Assembly (NCBI GenBank): GCA_022497145.1
Contig: MU385866.1
Coordinates: 466,087-530,086 of the forward strand
DNA length: 64,000 bases
Direction of reading: 5' to 3'
Source of the DNA: Rostrohypoxylon terebratum
Lineage: Eukaryota > Ascomycota > Sordariomycetes > Xylariales > Hypoxylaceae
In this document: positions 46,479-58,067 of the stretch, one piece after another
Layout of the letters: every line of letters starts with the position of its first letter
Position numbering within the stretch: position 1 is the first letter of the stretch
The notes under the pieces: generated by a model
The model's database searches: none
Told to the model about the DNA's origin: nothing
Seen by the model: the letters and a program-made list of their open reading frames with translations, nothing else
Program-made: the position numbers and the translations under genes

Positions 46479-47474
46479 TTAGCGCAGAAGAAAGCCGGGA
46501 AAGATATCATCAGTAGGATCGATCAAGAAATTCATCCGTCCAACCAAATTTGCTCGGCCTCTGACGGGAGGCTTGCATGCGGGAAACCCTTCGATCGGGC
46601 TTTTCTCCTTCGAGAGAATTTCCCCCTCGAACTGGGAGCCGATGATCGACCGGTGCACAAGTCTCGAGCGTCCCGGCCCCAATCGGCCCTAAGCAAATAA
46701 AACGACTAGTCTCGCACTTGTGCCGGAACCGCAGGGGGAGCGATCGATCTGTCCGTCAGCGAAGACCGTCACTTTTCTCTGCCTTACAGTCCCATCTGCG
46801 TCAACTTCTTCCTCATCGAAGAATATGACGCCGTAGCAGTCGTAGCTACCGTAATGTGCTCTCTTCCCGAGCGAGGCCTTGATTTCCCTTGCGATCCTGA
46901 TGAAGTCGTCCACGTTTCCGGGCTCGACTTTTAACCCAGCGCCGCCGCAGGCGAGGTCCACGTTAACCTCGAATCCGCACGAAGGAACGGCGGCCAATAG
47001 TGACTCTGCTAGTTGGTAGCTTGTCACATTCGCCAAGTCGACGTGAACCGCTCTCCCTCGCTTCACCGCGACGCTAGCGACAACGCGACCGGAAGGCACG
47101 TCGACCACCACGTCAACGGTCCCGTCGTCTTGCGGCGGCTTGACCAAGCCTTTTGTCACGGCCCAGTATCCTAGACTCTTAGAGCAATAGTCCCGTGACC
47201 ACAAGCCGTCGAGAAACCGTTTTAATGCCAGAACATAACACCAAAATGGGCATCGGAGTCGTTTCGGTGGCATTGTGAAGCCGCTGTACATATCGGCGTG
47301 GCCCCGGGGCTCATGGCATAGCGACTGTCGCAGAATATCCAACGGGTGGCCTGGGGAATTGATCACTTCTGATCGACGCTGCGCGACTGTCGGAGTCTCG
47401 GGGAGATGGCCTGCTGGGAGATGTTCTATGATGCGAAACGGTTCACCGGCGGTATGCCAGTCTTCTGTCTCGAC
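46479..47474 (-). pseudogene. Decayed proline racemase-family gene (hydroxyproline dehydratase/epimerase type)
   Basis: About 330 codons of clear proline racemase-family homology run minus from 47474 to 46479 but are broken. The N-terminal part reads WHTAGEPFRII, then CHEPRGHADMYSGFTMPP. One extra A at about 47262-47264 shifts the frame. In the shifted frame NDSDAHFGVMFWH is followed by a TAA (47222-47224), then the first catalytic-cysteine motif ACGHGTIAL. An apparent 8-nt insertion at about 47172-47182 (flanked by TCTA) restores the main frame at GYWAVTKGL. The second cysteine motif DRSPCGSGTSARL is intact, but TAG at 46689-46691 interrupts it before GSQFEGEI and the C terminus. No in-frame ATG precedes the homology; a TAG lies at 47475-47477. 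Intact relatives dehydrate trans-3-hydroxyproline or epimerise hydroxyproline. No intron arrangement I could find repairs this. Confidence 0.88.
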
Positions 47475-49287
47475 CTAGTACCTATGGCGGTAGGGATGTC
47501 ATTGTGTGCTATCCTAGCCACGATAATCCCAACCTGCCTGCAGGAGGCTACCTTTAAGTGACCATGCATGCTACCCAGCCAATACTGCATTTAAGCGCCT
47601 GTGACATCGTATTTGTGTTAATCAGGTTTTCTAGAATGAGGAACCCGATGAACCCCACCTCTAACCCGGATTTGCCGACCCGGTTCTGTTCCCGGTGCCG
47701 GTGCCGGCCCGCCTTTGTGTAAGACTCAATGCGGGTAGAACTCCCGGAGAAAAGCTTATCAAGTCTTTTCCATTTTTCAATATTCACTTCAAACCTACCA
47801 GGCACCTAGATTCTAGGTAGGAACAGGTATGCAGGTCCGTGAAATCAATAGGCTCAAGGTTCTTTTTGACTTGATTGCTCTTACCTTCCCCTCCCTTCCC
47901 CTCCACACCTAGCCACATCACCAGCCACAAGCATATGTATGCTGTACAGCAATAACCTGATTTTAGTAGCAGTGAAATTCTTCCTAGCTCCAACTTCAAT
48001 TCTCTTTGTTCCCTTCCAAGTTTAATCTACTTTCGACATACTACATCACCTAACTAGCTCCCTTACATCCACTTTCCTCACGTGTGAATATCACGGACGC
48101 CATCCTCGGAGGCTTATCAATTTCGCTTCGGAGATAACATGCACAGCATCTCAATTATTCCGATCGCGATGTCCCAATGTGCCGACGCCTCCGGCAATTT
48201 TGCAAAGGATACCACCATCAAAAATTGCCCTAAGTGAACGCCGACTTACCTCCAATGTTAAATGTAGAATTTGACAGCCGGCAGGTTGCCAGCCTTGCCA
48301 ATTTTCCACCGCCCCAGCTGCTGCTCCTCGTGTAATAGGGATAATAGGGATCTGCATTTATATGGGTGCAGCGATGGGAACCTTCCATGCACCTTGGACG
48401 GGCTACTGTTCATGGGGGCCAAAATGCGATACTGACTTCGCTTAGGTCAGAGCCTCGTCGCTATTATCCCATGGATGTCTCAATCAATTGGGACTTTCCA
48501 CCTCCGGCCTTCGGCCTTTGCTCCCACGGTTGCCGTAGTTCAATGTTTTTCTTTTTTTTTCGCGCTCGTATTGATCGTACTGAGTATTCTCGCAAGTTCG
48601 AGTAGTTCCAGGTAAGCGGCGATGGCTTTACGAGGCTTTTATATTGCATCAATTCCGAGTCGTATGCTGTACCTATCTGTCGGCAAGGGAGCTGCAGAGG
48701 TAGGTAGCTTATTGGAACTAGGTAGTAGCCTATCGGGTTAGGCTAATTTTTACAATGCTTATAACAAAGACTGCGCCTCCACAGCTGGTGGACATCTGAC
48801 CAATCAGACGACGTTCATATTTCTAATTCAGGACGTCGATGCATGTCGATGGACAAACCAAACCAACGCTTGCTTATTCTGATCGGAATCGCTGCCACGG
48901 TAGCCCAGTGGAGGCTTAACATGTTGGTCCCGTGTACTTCTCTCTACTTTGGCCTCTGGCTGTTCTGATCGCTCCATGCTCACATGGATTGCGGAGGTGT
49001 GTACCAATCCTGCCCCGGGCTGTCTTGCCAGCAACGGATTGGATCTACGTATCTCTACGTATCTCGTTAGACCAAGCCCGAAAAAAAGGGTGACGAGATA
49101 TCATTCGTGACCTTACGTCTTAAGAACTGTTGGTTGCTGCTGCAGCGACCCCGCGAGGGATACTCCTCTCACTCCCTTATTAACTTTCTTTCTCTTGTCG
49201 GCGGTCAAGCTAGCTTCGCATTTTATACATGTAATTCTTAATCTACTAAAACCAAAACTAATCCTAATCCACCAGACCTTTCGCACA
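47475..49287. other. Intergenic region
   Basis: 1.8 kb without a supported gene, between the racemase relic and the cysteine-module membrane protein. It has CCTAGATTCTAGG-like sequence near 47810 and T/C-rich tracts. No RNA gene recognised. Confidence 0.5.
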
Positions 49288-50238
49288 ATGTCAATTACTC
49301 GCGATGACCTAGGGCTCTCGTGCCCGAATAAGGGCAAATTTTACGTCTGCGACAAAGCGAAGATCCGTTTCATTGGTTGCTGCACCGTCGACCCGTGTGC
49401 AGATGGCAGCGGCAGCTGTCCTCAGGACTCTTTGATGCCGGCGAGCTTCTCATCAGACCACTACGACAGCATTTCACCACAGAGCTGCGCTGCTCCCAAT
49501 ACCACCGACAGTTGGTATACTTGTCAGTTCGATCAACCACCGTTCCTTGGATGTTGCAGCGTCAACGCGTGTGCGAACAATGGATGCCCAATAGAAAATC
49601 TGCTGCCGGCGACGCTGAGCGACAATAATGGCAATGCGCAAGTCTTTCTCAACACCGGCACACCCTCCTCATCCTCAAACTCTTCCGAGTATTCTCTTTC
49701 CTTAGGTGCGATTTTGGGAATCGCCCTCGGGTGCGCAGCCGTTGTCGCGATTGCTCTCGCTATCATGGCTTACCGATGCGGTTGGCTGGCAAAACGGAGG
49801 AAACAAGGGAAGGAGAACGACGGAACGATGAGCCAGTACGGCGGCCCTTCACGTGAGTCTACCACCACCATTTGCCAAATCTCTCTACACCATACTAACG
49901 AAGAAACAGCATACTCCCCTCACGCGTCACCATTCCAAGATGCCAGTCGACTAGGGCAGTTTAGTCCTGGGTTGCCTAATTCCGGATTTGCGCCTTATTC
50001 TCCCACTAATAACCAATTCCACCACCCACAACTATCGCCCGCGCTATCCGAAACATGGCATGGTGATAACAGACATGTCTCGAGTACTTCCGAAATGAGC
50101 GGATGGAGCTCCGTGGCGCTGGACAATAAACATCACTCCTACGCCCCCCTACCAGCCACAGAGCTGGAGGGCCGAGAGACCGAACGCCCCATAGTAATAG
50201 CTGAGTTGCCCTCCACACCGGCAGAAGCTCACCGGTGA
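49288..50238 (+). CDS. Single-pass membrane protein with duplicated cysteine module, 297 aa
   Basis: Two exons, 49288-49852 and 49910-50238; the 57-bp intron keeps the frame whether or not it is spliced, but has a TACTAAC branch site and GTGAGT donor. Residues 12-55 and 67-110 are two copies of one module: Cys, then (F/W)YxC, F(I/L)GCC(T/S)V(D/N)xC, CP and LxPA. There are six cysteines each (12, 21, 31, 32, 37, 44 and 67, 79, 89, 90, 95, 100). A Ser-rich stalk and one membrane helix (~138-162) follow, then a basic RKQGK stop-transfer and a Ser/Pro-rich cytoplasmic tail. No N-terminal signal peptide is evident, so the cysteine part would be outside only by reverse-anchor topology. I have seen the FxGCC module in fungal membrane proteins but know no function; a cell-surface sensor role is speculation. 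Confidence 0.8.
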   Translation: MSITRDDLGLSCPNKGKFYVCDKAKIRFIGCCTVDPCADGSGSCPQDSLMPASFSSDHYDSISPQSCAAPNTTDSWYTCQFDQPPFLGCCSVNACANNGCPIENLLPATLSDNNGNAQVFLNTGTPSSSSNSSEYSLSLGAILGIALGCAAVVAIALAIMAYRCGWLAKRRKQGKENDGTMSQYGGPSRESTTTICQISLHHTNEETAYSPHASPFQDASRLGQFSPGLPNSGFAPYSPTNNQFHHPQLSPALSETWHGDNRHVSSTSEMSGWSSVALDNKHHSYAPLPATELEGRETERPIVIAELPSTPAEAHR

Positions 50239-51810
50239 TCTTTTTGGGCCGTGTTAGGTTATTGGAGAAAAAAGGTCCATCGTGTTACGTATCGGAGAGT
50301 TAGACTAGGCCGGAGTTGGGAGTTTGGGGTTTCTAGTTTGACGGTTTGGCGTTCTAAAATTAGTGTACATATGTAGGACTCATGGTGCTCGTGAACAACG
50401 TCCGTGATGCTGGGCGTTAATAGCCTCCCTAGGTAACTCGACAATCACATAAGATTGCCCGCCCATTCGACGTCGGTATCACAACTTTCCACGTGTTGGA
50501 CGAACTTCTAGAATGGATGTCATCGGGTTGCTTTCTGACAGGACCCACCAACGGATAAAAAGCCCCCAGGATTCCTAGGTCTTCAGCTGAGCCTCATTTT
50601 ATTGGCCTGCGGGGTGATGGTGGCGACTAGAGCTTATGTCAGTGAATTGCGGCGTATTGCCCATCTGCTGTCTTTTTTTCTGGGGTAGGCTAGAAGAACC
50701 GCCTGCAATGGTACGGCGAAGCTAAATGCCTGGTAGAACTGCCGTCCCCATTGCACCGGCATGTCTTACTGTGGGCTTGTTGGGAATTATTATGGTGATT
50801 CCAGCCAGTCGACAGAAAGTGCATATAAATTCAGCCCCAGAAAGTGTCGTTTACATTTCCTTTGGGATCCATCCAAGTACATAGTAGGATCACCGCAGGA
50901 ACTTACGCATCCATAAGTTTGAGAAATGTACTTCGTATCCATATCGGTGGATGGCCACAGCCAAGCCCCGGCGCGCTAGACCATTTCACAACTTGTCTCA
51001 ATACTCTTGGGCGAGATCCCTTCCGGTCATGGTAGACAAGCCCGTAAGATCTTAAGCTAAGGAGAGCTGAACGACGTCACTGTACAAACCCAGGTCACCC
51101 CCGAGCTGTAAGGACTAAGGCATAAGCTCTTGGAGAGCAGTAGTATCATAAATCGTATGATGAATAGTAGTAGGAAGATAGTCTCCTAATGATAACCATC
51201 GCATGACCTGCCCCAGAGCCGATAGTTGAAGATAGAACGCGTGGTTCTGTTTGGTGAGCGTCTGCGGTGAAACTGTCCGATGTGGTACGGCTTGCAGAAG
51301 CCCCGAATGAGCTGCTAACGAATGTATATGTTATGACCAGTGATTTTCTTCTCACTTTCCAATATAATTATGAGAAGAAATTTTGAGGTTATTTCCAAGA
51401 GCTTAGAATTGAATCTAGCCGAGAACTCCGACAAATCGCGCGGAGAAATATGCCTGAAACATGAATAGTACATGTAGTTAATAGACCTAATAAAACCTCG
51501 AAATAGATTATTGTTTTAGAAGAGAAATGAAACATATATCTTCTAGACATCAATTGGTTATGAGAAGGAACGTGTAAACGTGAAGGGAAGAAGGTTATTC
51601 CAAACCGCAGTCTTCAGACCATTCCGAGGATTTCAATTGGTCAATCAGGGATCCTCCCATTTTTCAATGCATCGGATAGGACCCCGTCATGTATCAAAGC
51701 GGTCAACTCCCAACCTTGAACTCACCTGGAATAAAAAAGTAAAATAAAAAAAAGAATAAAATCAATACTTATTGAACCTGATTGCGGACGCAACGAAGAA
51801 GCGCGAAAAA
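50239..51810. other. Intergenic region
   Basis: 1.6 kb with only short frames; AT-rich near 51400-51780. No recognised feature. Confidence 0.5.
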
Positions 51811-52290
51811 ATGGCTCCCCGCCAAACGGTCCTCCCGCTCGCCTACCGGGCCTTCTTCCTCATCATCGAGCCCATCTCGGCGCTCGTCGGCGCCTTCTAC
51901 GCGCACTTCCGGCAGCGCGAGTACCTAGCGCTGACGTGCCACGCCGCGCCGCCCATGTCCTTCGGGCTATCGGTCATCATGTCGCAGCTCGCGAACCTGT
52001 ACCTGCTGTTCGCGCTCAACGAGGCGTTGGTCTTGCGCTCCACGGGCGACCTGAGGGTCTGGCGGACGGTCCTGTTCGTGCTGCTGCTGGCGGATTTCGG
52101 CCACTTGTACTCGGTGGCGTTGCATGGGAGCTGGATATATTGGGATGCGAGGCGCTGGAATGCGATCGATTACGGCAATGTCCCGTTTGTGTATTTGGGC
52201 GCTTTGATGAGGATCGCGTTCTTGGCGGGTGTTGGGTTGGGGACGAAGGTGGAGGGAAAGGGGAAGGGGCAGGGGAAGAAGGCGGCTTGA
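51811..52290 (+). CDS. DUF7704-type small membrane protein, 159 aa
   Basis: Intronless. Starts MAPRQTVLPLAYRAFFLIIE followed by PISALVGAFYAHF, the hallmark opening of the fungal DUF7704 family. Four hydrophobic helices are visible (about 8-30, 50-68, 85-105, 127-145). The C terminus is a Lys/Gly-rich KVEGKGKGQGKK tail. Length fits the family. The start at 51811 is chosen over an upstream in-frame ATG at 51772 because the conserved region begins there and the context (AAAAATGG) is good. The family is conserved across Pezizomycotina and has no known function; DUF number from memory. Confidence 0.85.
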   Translation: MAPRQTVLPLAYRAFFLIIEPISALVGAFYAHFRQREYLALTCHAAPPMSFGLSVIMSQLANLYLLFALNEALVLRSTGDLRVWRTVLFVLLLADFGHLYSVALHGSWIYWDARRWNAIDYGNVPFVYLGALMRIAFLAGVGLGTKVEGKGKGQGKKAA

Positions 52291-53147
52291 AGGTTTGAGG
52301 GTTTGGAGATGGTGATATCATCATCAAGATTGATTTTGGGGGTTGCTATCGAGATCCGTTGCACATTTCACCATTTGTACCTACCTGTACTACATACCTG
52401 TGCTAGTACCTGCCTCAGTTTTCTGCAACAATTCCCGAGGCCATCCACACTAAAGCTCCCCTACCTAGGTAAAAAAAACACCTGATAGCTACCCCAATTT
52501 TTATTAACTCCCAGCGACTAATAAGAAAAGTTTGAGCACGACCAAGACTTTTCTCGGTAAGATGAAATACCGCCGTGACGATATCGGGCGGAGGAGCTCC
52601 TCTTATCCCCGCCAGCTGAGTGGTGGGAGATTCGGCATGCGTATCGGATTAACCCGCTGCGAGACAGGTAAACGGACAGCTTCCGGAATTAGGTACGTCT
52701 AGGCTCGGGATCTCATTCGCGAGACGCGAAGTCGGCTTGTCTGCTTGTGCGCCCGCTACATCATCGATCGCACAAGGAGGCGGGATATTTGTCCTATTGC
52801 GGATAAAAGGACAATTTTTCAATTTTTTATTCTAGATTTTTTTTTTTGGAGAATCACCCAGCATGTACCTACCTAGGTCCTTCCTTAGCTTGCAACATAG
52901 CAACCGGGTAGCATACCTAGATCCAGGGAGAAGGAGAGGAGGGGAAGGATAAAGAAGGTGGGGGAGGTCCAAGTCGCTCTCTCCTACATTCTAGTACATT
53001 ACATATATACAATCCACATACAATAAACCCCTCCTAATAGAATTCATACCTACTTTTTACACATACCTATTTACACATATCTAGTGACATCTTTAATTCT
53101 AACCCCCCTATAGTGTAAAAAAAAAAAAAAAGAAAAGACAAAACAAA
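52291..53147. other. Intergenic region and ADH leader
   Basis: No gene seen. Contains an ACCTACCTAGGTCC patch (52866-52880) and a long A run directly before the ADH start codon (53116-53131). Confidence 0.55.
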
Positions 53148-54322
53148 ATGTCAAAATACGACCAGTACGAAGGTTTCCAGGTCGAGTCCCCCGCGACCTG
53201 GACGACCTTCAAGAAGAACAAGTTCGACACCAAGCCCTTCGGCGACCACGACGTCGAGGTCAAGATCGAGTGCTGCGGCGTGTGCGCTAGCGACATGCAC
53301 ACCATCTCCGGCGGCTGGGGCGAGCAGAAGTTCCCGCTCGCCGTCGGCCACGAGATCGTCGGCAAGGCGATCCGCGTGGGGCCCAAGGTGACTCTGATCA
53401 AGGAGGGCGAGCGCGTGGGCGTCGGTGCCCAGTCCTGGTCTTGTCTCAATTGCCGCCAGTGCAAGAACGACAACGAGACGTACTGCCCGCAGCAGCTCGA
53501 CACGTACGGTGCTGTTTGGCCCGACACCGGGATCGTCACGCAGGGCGGGTACTCCTCGCACGTGAGGACGCATGAGCACTGGTATGCACTCCCCTCCATA
53601 TATCCTACTTACCTAGACCTTCTCAACAACTACGTCCTCGTTACTCTATTAACACTTTCCCCAACAAAAGGGTCTTCCCCATCCCCGACTCCATCCCCAG
53701 CCACCTCGCCGCGCCCATGCTCTGCGCCGGGATAACGAGCTACAGCCCGCTGGTGCGGAACGGCGCGGGCCCGGGCAAGAAAGTGGGCGTCGTGGGGCTG
53801 GGCGGGCTAGGGCACTTCGCGGTGCTGTTCGCGAAGGCGCTGGGGGCTGAGACGTGGGTGATCTCGCGCTCGCACAGCAAGGAGGCCGACGCCAAGGCCA
53901 TGGGCGCCGACGGCTTCCTGGCCACGTCCGACAAGGACTGGAACAAGGAGCACCTGTACACCTTCGACCTGATCATCAGCACCGCCAACAACTTCGGCGA
54001 GGGCTTCGACCTTAGCGGCTACCTCGCCCTGCTCGACGTGCACGGCCGCTGGGTCAGCATCGGCATGCCCGAGGGCGAGACCCTCAGCATCAAGCCCCAG
54101 GACCTGTCCGACAACGGCTGCTTCATCGGCGCCTCCCATCTGGGCAGCAGGAGGGAGATGCTGGAGATGTTCCGGCTGGCCGCGGACAAGGGGATCAAGA
54201 GCTGGGTCGAGACCGTGCCGCTTAGTGCCGAGAATCTGGGAAAGACTATGCTGAGGCTGAAGAATAACGATATCAAGTATCGGTTTACGTTGGTCGATTA
54301 TGATAAGCAATTTGGCGCGTAA
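53148..54322 (+). CDS. NADP-dependent zinc alcohol dehydrogenase (Adh6/cinnamyl-alcohol type), 361 aa
   Basis: Two exons, 53148-53581 and 53671-54322, giving 361 aa, normal for the family. The catalytic zinc site is in ECCGVCASDMHTISGGWG and GHEIVGKAIRVG; the structural zinc site is CLNCRQCKNDNETYC. The Rossmann motif GVVGLGGLGHFAV lies at about residue 205. HTISGGWG and the SRSHSKEADAKAMGAD segment are typical of the cinnamyl alcohol dehydrogenase/Adh6 group, which uses NADPH to reduce aromatic and branched aldehydes in the cytosol. The gene is strongly GC-biased at third positions, suggesting high expression. The neighbours do not suggest a specific pathway. Confidence 0.95.
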
Positions 54323-56102
54323 GGATAGGGATAGGGGTAAGAGGGGTTAAGGGGTAGGTCAACGAAGAGAAAGCGGAAGGCGTGAGAAAATAGATGTGGC
54401 AATATGAGTAACAAAGTCAGTTAGGTATAGTTGGGTAGCTAGACCGTGCATCTTTTCTGGAGTCTGGGGGATGCTGCAATAGAAAAGCATTACAATGGTT
54501 TTTGGTGTTGTTGGTAGTAGTTTCATTCTCTATGGGGAAAAGGAGTCGAGGACCTTGATGTGAGGAGCGCCAACATACCTTTCACAGGCACCATGTGCTA
54601 TCATCTTGAGTGGTGTCCGTGTAACTCGTTCGTTCTAGGCGGTATTGAGGTGTGACGAAATACTCTCCCCATTCTTGACGACATACCTTCTGTTCTATCA
54701 TATGTCAAGGTTATGCCAATGGTATCGTTTTGAAGAGTGGTGGCGGTGTGAGAAACCTCGGGGATTCTTTCCTAAATTTGTGTCTATAACGCTATCATGG
54801 GCTAAAGGGTCATCTTGCTTAATCACGGTGGCACAGCAGCGACAGCGCGCTACAGTACTGTAGCCATGGTGAAATGACACGACATGAACCCGGGATTTTG
54901 GCCGTGGCTGGAGTATCGAGTATCATATTTTAGTACTCCGAATATGGCAACACGATACTAGCTGAACAACCTTAGGTAGCAATTTGGAGATAGTTCTTTT
55001 CTAGAAATCATCTTCTATCTCACAGAGTCCTCGTGTCATTGGAAACCGGGAGTGCGATGCGGTGCTATGGATGCCAAGGTCTATGCCCGGACATGACCAG
55101 CACCACATGATTATACGTGACAACGCGTCCGGTAAATCTAGGCGATATGCGTCTGATACGAACATTCTGTAGGTCTGATATTGGATAATGGGTGACGTAT
55201 AGATATGTATGTGCGCGTCGTGATCAATTGAACTTCAGACCGGTCATAATAGTTCAGCAAAGCGGTTTGAAGTGTGAGGTAGTTACGGCCCGAGAAATAG
55301 ACCGTGGCGGCGTGGCGGTCGTTGGAGTCGAGTTATCCTTGATCTCGTTGGTTACCGGATACTTGGTTGGGGGGCTCGGCCCGTTCAGCTAGGTGAGGAT
55401 CTTCAACCGATGGGTGGGGGTAACATCCAATATGATCACGGAATATATCGTGTCGTGTGCCAAAGACGAGGCCAAGACTAGATATTCTTTCTTGTTGCAT
55501 TCCTCGAGCCTGCTGAGAACTTCGGCGATTCTTACCATTAGCAATGGTTGAGAAGACGACCTTACATGTCACAAATATCGATATGGAACTATGAACAATG
55601 GTCATGTTATGTGACAGGACGAAGACGACGCCGTGGTGGTAGATAGAGTCGATGTTGGTGGCGGTGGTTGTAGTTGTGATGCTCACCTGCTCAGAAGAAA
55701 TCATTTTAGCTTGCATAATAGGTGAGAATGTCTGCCCAACTCACAATAGGTATCTACAACACTATCCGAAGAGGGCCTAACTTTCCCCGTGATAAAATTT
55801 CTGATATCTCATATTCTGCACATTGAACCTCGTCGATTTCGTTGGCGGCGCTAAAGGAATTGTGCAGATCACCCAGTCGTTACAATGTCAGTAGTATCGC
55901 ATTGGGTTCGACCCGAGGAAATCGTCGTTCGTGGCACAATCAACAAGAGTGTTACGGAGGGCATACTCTAGGGGTTCTGCTCTTCAGCTGACTTTTCGTG
56001 GATATATAAACTCATTGCTTAGCAGGGTAAAATGAAGAAAGTTGCAAGACACACGCTTCTCAAGGACCTGACTCAACTTTTGTTGAACTCTTGACATTCA
56101 CC
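54323..56102. other. Intergenic region
   Basis: 1.8 kb without a supported gene; a TATA-like element lies just before the amidoligase-like gene. A 127-codon minus frame (55333-55716) lacks any recognisable feature. Confidence 0.5.
56003..56010 (+). promoter_or_regulatory. Candidate TATA box of the amidoligase-like gene
   Basis: TATATAAA about 93 bp upstream of the start codon at 56103, a typical distance for a regulated fungal promoter. Confidence 0.4.
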
Positions 56103-57395
56103 ATGAATACTTCCAACAGGAGCCAGTTATCCGACCTGGGAACATTCGGATATGAACTTGAGTTCCTAGTGCATTTTAGTGAGTCCGATATCACAACCCT
56201 CACACAGGAGACACCGCAAGAGCCATACGCCTCGCTCAAGGGTTACGGTGACGATTACCAACTCCACCTGAGAAGGTTGCACTATTTCGGTGCTAAGATT
56301 GCTGGAAAGCTGACCGAGGCTGGGGTGACGACTGTCTATCGAGAGAAAGGGCACCCTAAAGATGATGATGCGCCTGAGCTTAACCAAGAAGATGCGAGAC
56401 TAGGGAGTTTCGATGAGTTCTGCTATAGCTCCTACAAGCAGTCATCTATCGTTCCGGAGGAAACGATGATCTGGCCGGACCCCAAAAACGGGAAACGCAT
56501 GGCCGTGAGACCTGAAACCGAAGAGGGACATTCATTCCTGGCTTGGGTTTGAATTTGTAAGCAAGGTATACCGATGCCACGACTTAGGATCCATGAAGTC
56601 GGAGCTTGAGGCCGTCTGCAGGACGTTACTTTCGAATTATTCTGTCAGCATCAACGCGGGCAAAGACTCGATCCATGGCTCTAGCCGTTGTAGTGTTCAC
56701 GTTCACCGGGGGATGAGTGGGAAAGAATATGACCTGCTTACGGTCAAACGAGTCCTCACTCTTATGTGGGTAATTGAGGATAGGTTGATGGACTTACACG
56801 CTGCTTGGAGGCGGGATGCGAGGAAGTATGCAGCATTGTTGCAGCATGGGACTAACATAGCAGCGGATAACACCACAAAGCTCCCTGACTGGGCCGGCAA
56901 CTTGAGCAAGGGAGACTGGAGCCGTGTGATGGAACAGAACGTCCCAGCTGAAGTTAGGAACTCGCTTCATAAGAACAAACCGAAAATCCAATGGATATGG
57001 CGCGCAGGGACGGTAGAAGACCTCGTGATGCTAATAGGAGAAGTGAAAAAATCGCGCAGGGCCTCTCGAACTTCCCAGGAAAGGTCCGACGTAGCCAGTT
57101 GAATACGATCGAATTTCGACACATGCAAGGCTCGCTAAATCCTACTCTAATCGCGGCATGGATCGAAGTTATTGCATCCATCATGCGCCAATGTATCGAC
57201 ATGTCGGCACAAGAATTCATTGGTCTCTTGAAGGTTGTTTCAACCTGTGTCTCCGGCAATAATTCGACAATCTACGACTTGCTGGGCGAACTAGGGGTTG
57301 CTCCTGAAACAAGCAATATATTCAAGAGCTCTAACCAGGAGTGTTTGAACAGAGAAGCTGACTCGACCATTTCGGTATTTTTGCCTGAGCTATAG
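56103..57395 (+). pseudogene. Amidoligase_2-like gene with two frameshifts
   Basis: About 430 codons of one amidoligase-like protein are spread over three frames. Part 1 (56103-~56545) starts MNTSNRSQLSDLGTFGYELE, the GxE-type opening of the family. Part 2 (~56545-~57050) has GFEFVSKVY, SSRCSVHVHRG and VLTLMWVIEDRLMDL. Part 3 (~57050-57395) has LNTIEFRHMQGSLNP and AAWIEVIASIM, matching the family's TxEFRxxxGTL core. The first break is one extra base in GGCTTGGG (56541-56548); the second is one missing base in an A6 run (57046-57051). No intron fits either place. Intact relatives are glutamine-synthetase-fold ATP-dependent amide ligases, with mostly unknown substrates. Both lesions are single-base, one in a homopolymer, so assembly error remains possible. 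Confidence 0.72.
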
Positions 57396-58067
57396 TGGAT
57401 GGTGTCTTGGATTGGCTTGGAGACAAGGAAAGCCACTGATGTTTCAAAACGGAGCCCGAGGCGTACATAGAGGGTGCTCTGTACCCAGGTATCTAAGGTG
57501 GTAGTATGATGAATGTCGTACCAGTTCATTGGATAACGCCATGGTTGACTTTATACGGGAGCGGGTGGCGCCGTAGGACCTAGGTACTATCGACTCAACT
57601 ACCTCTTCTCGATATTCGTAGGATAAGATGGACTTGAAGATAAAACTAGGTAATCCGGCTCGATATTTCACCGACCAGATGAGTATTGGTTATTAATGTC
57701 TTGACAAAGATACTGTAGGTAGTTTTTTTTTTGGGAATCTAAACCCTGACTAACAAACGCGTAAGATGGCTGTGCTCTCATAATTTTGGGGGCGGGAACT
57801 TGCCTTGTTTTTTCGGGAACGGCATTTTGCAGTAGAAGGCGTCCAATCAGTTGATTTGGCTGTATATTCGGCGTCACACAGTCCTTAAACAATAGAGGCA
57901 TTCTGGGATAGAACGGCCCCCAACATGAAACGTGAGTGAACGGCTCAGCAGTATAAGATTCCTTGAATTTCTCAAGGGACTCACCGACTCTTCCCTGCAT
58001 GCTCGCCATCTACCTATTCAGATTCCTCAATTATCAACTCATCCACCTCAATTCCATCATACAGGCA
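57396..58067. other. Spacer between amidoligase-like gene and its neighbour
   Basis: No gene supported. Contains a GGACCTAGGTAC motif near 57576 and the presumed promoter of the 294-aa gene. Confidence 0.5.

Noticed and set aside
55333..55716. 127-codon minus frame as a gene
   Set aside because: No recognisable domain; Thr and Ser runs come from simple repeats.
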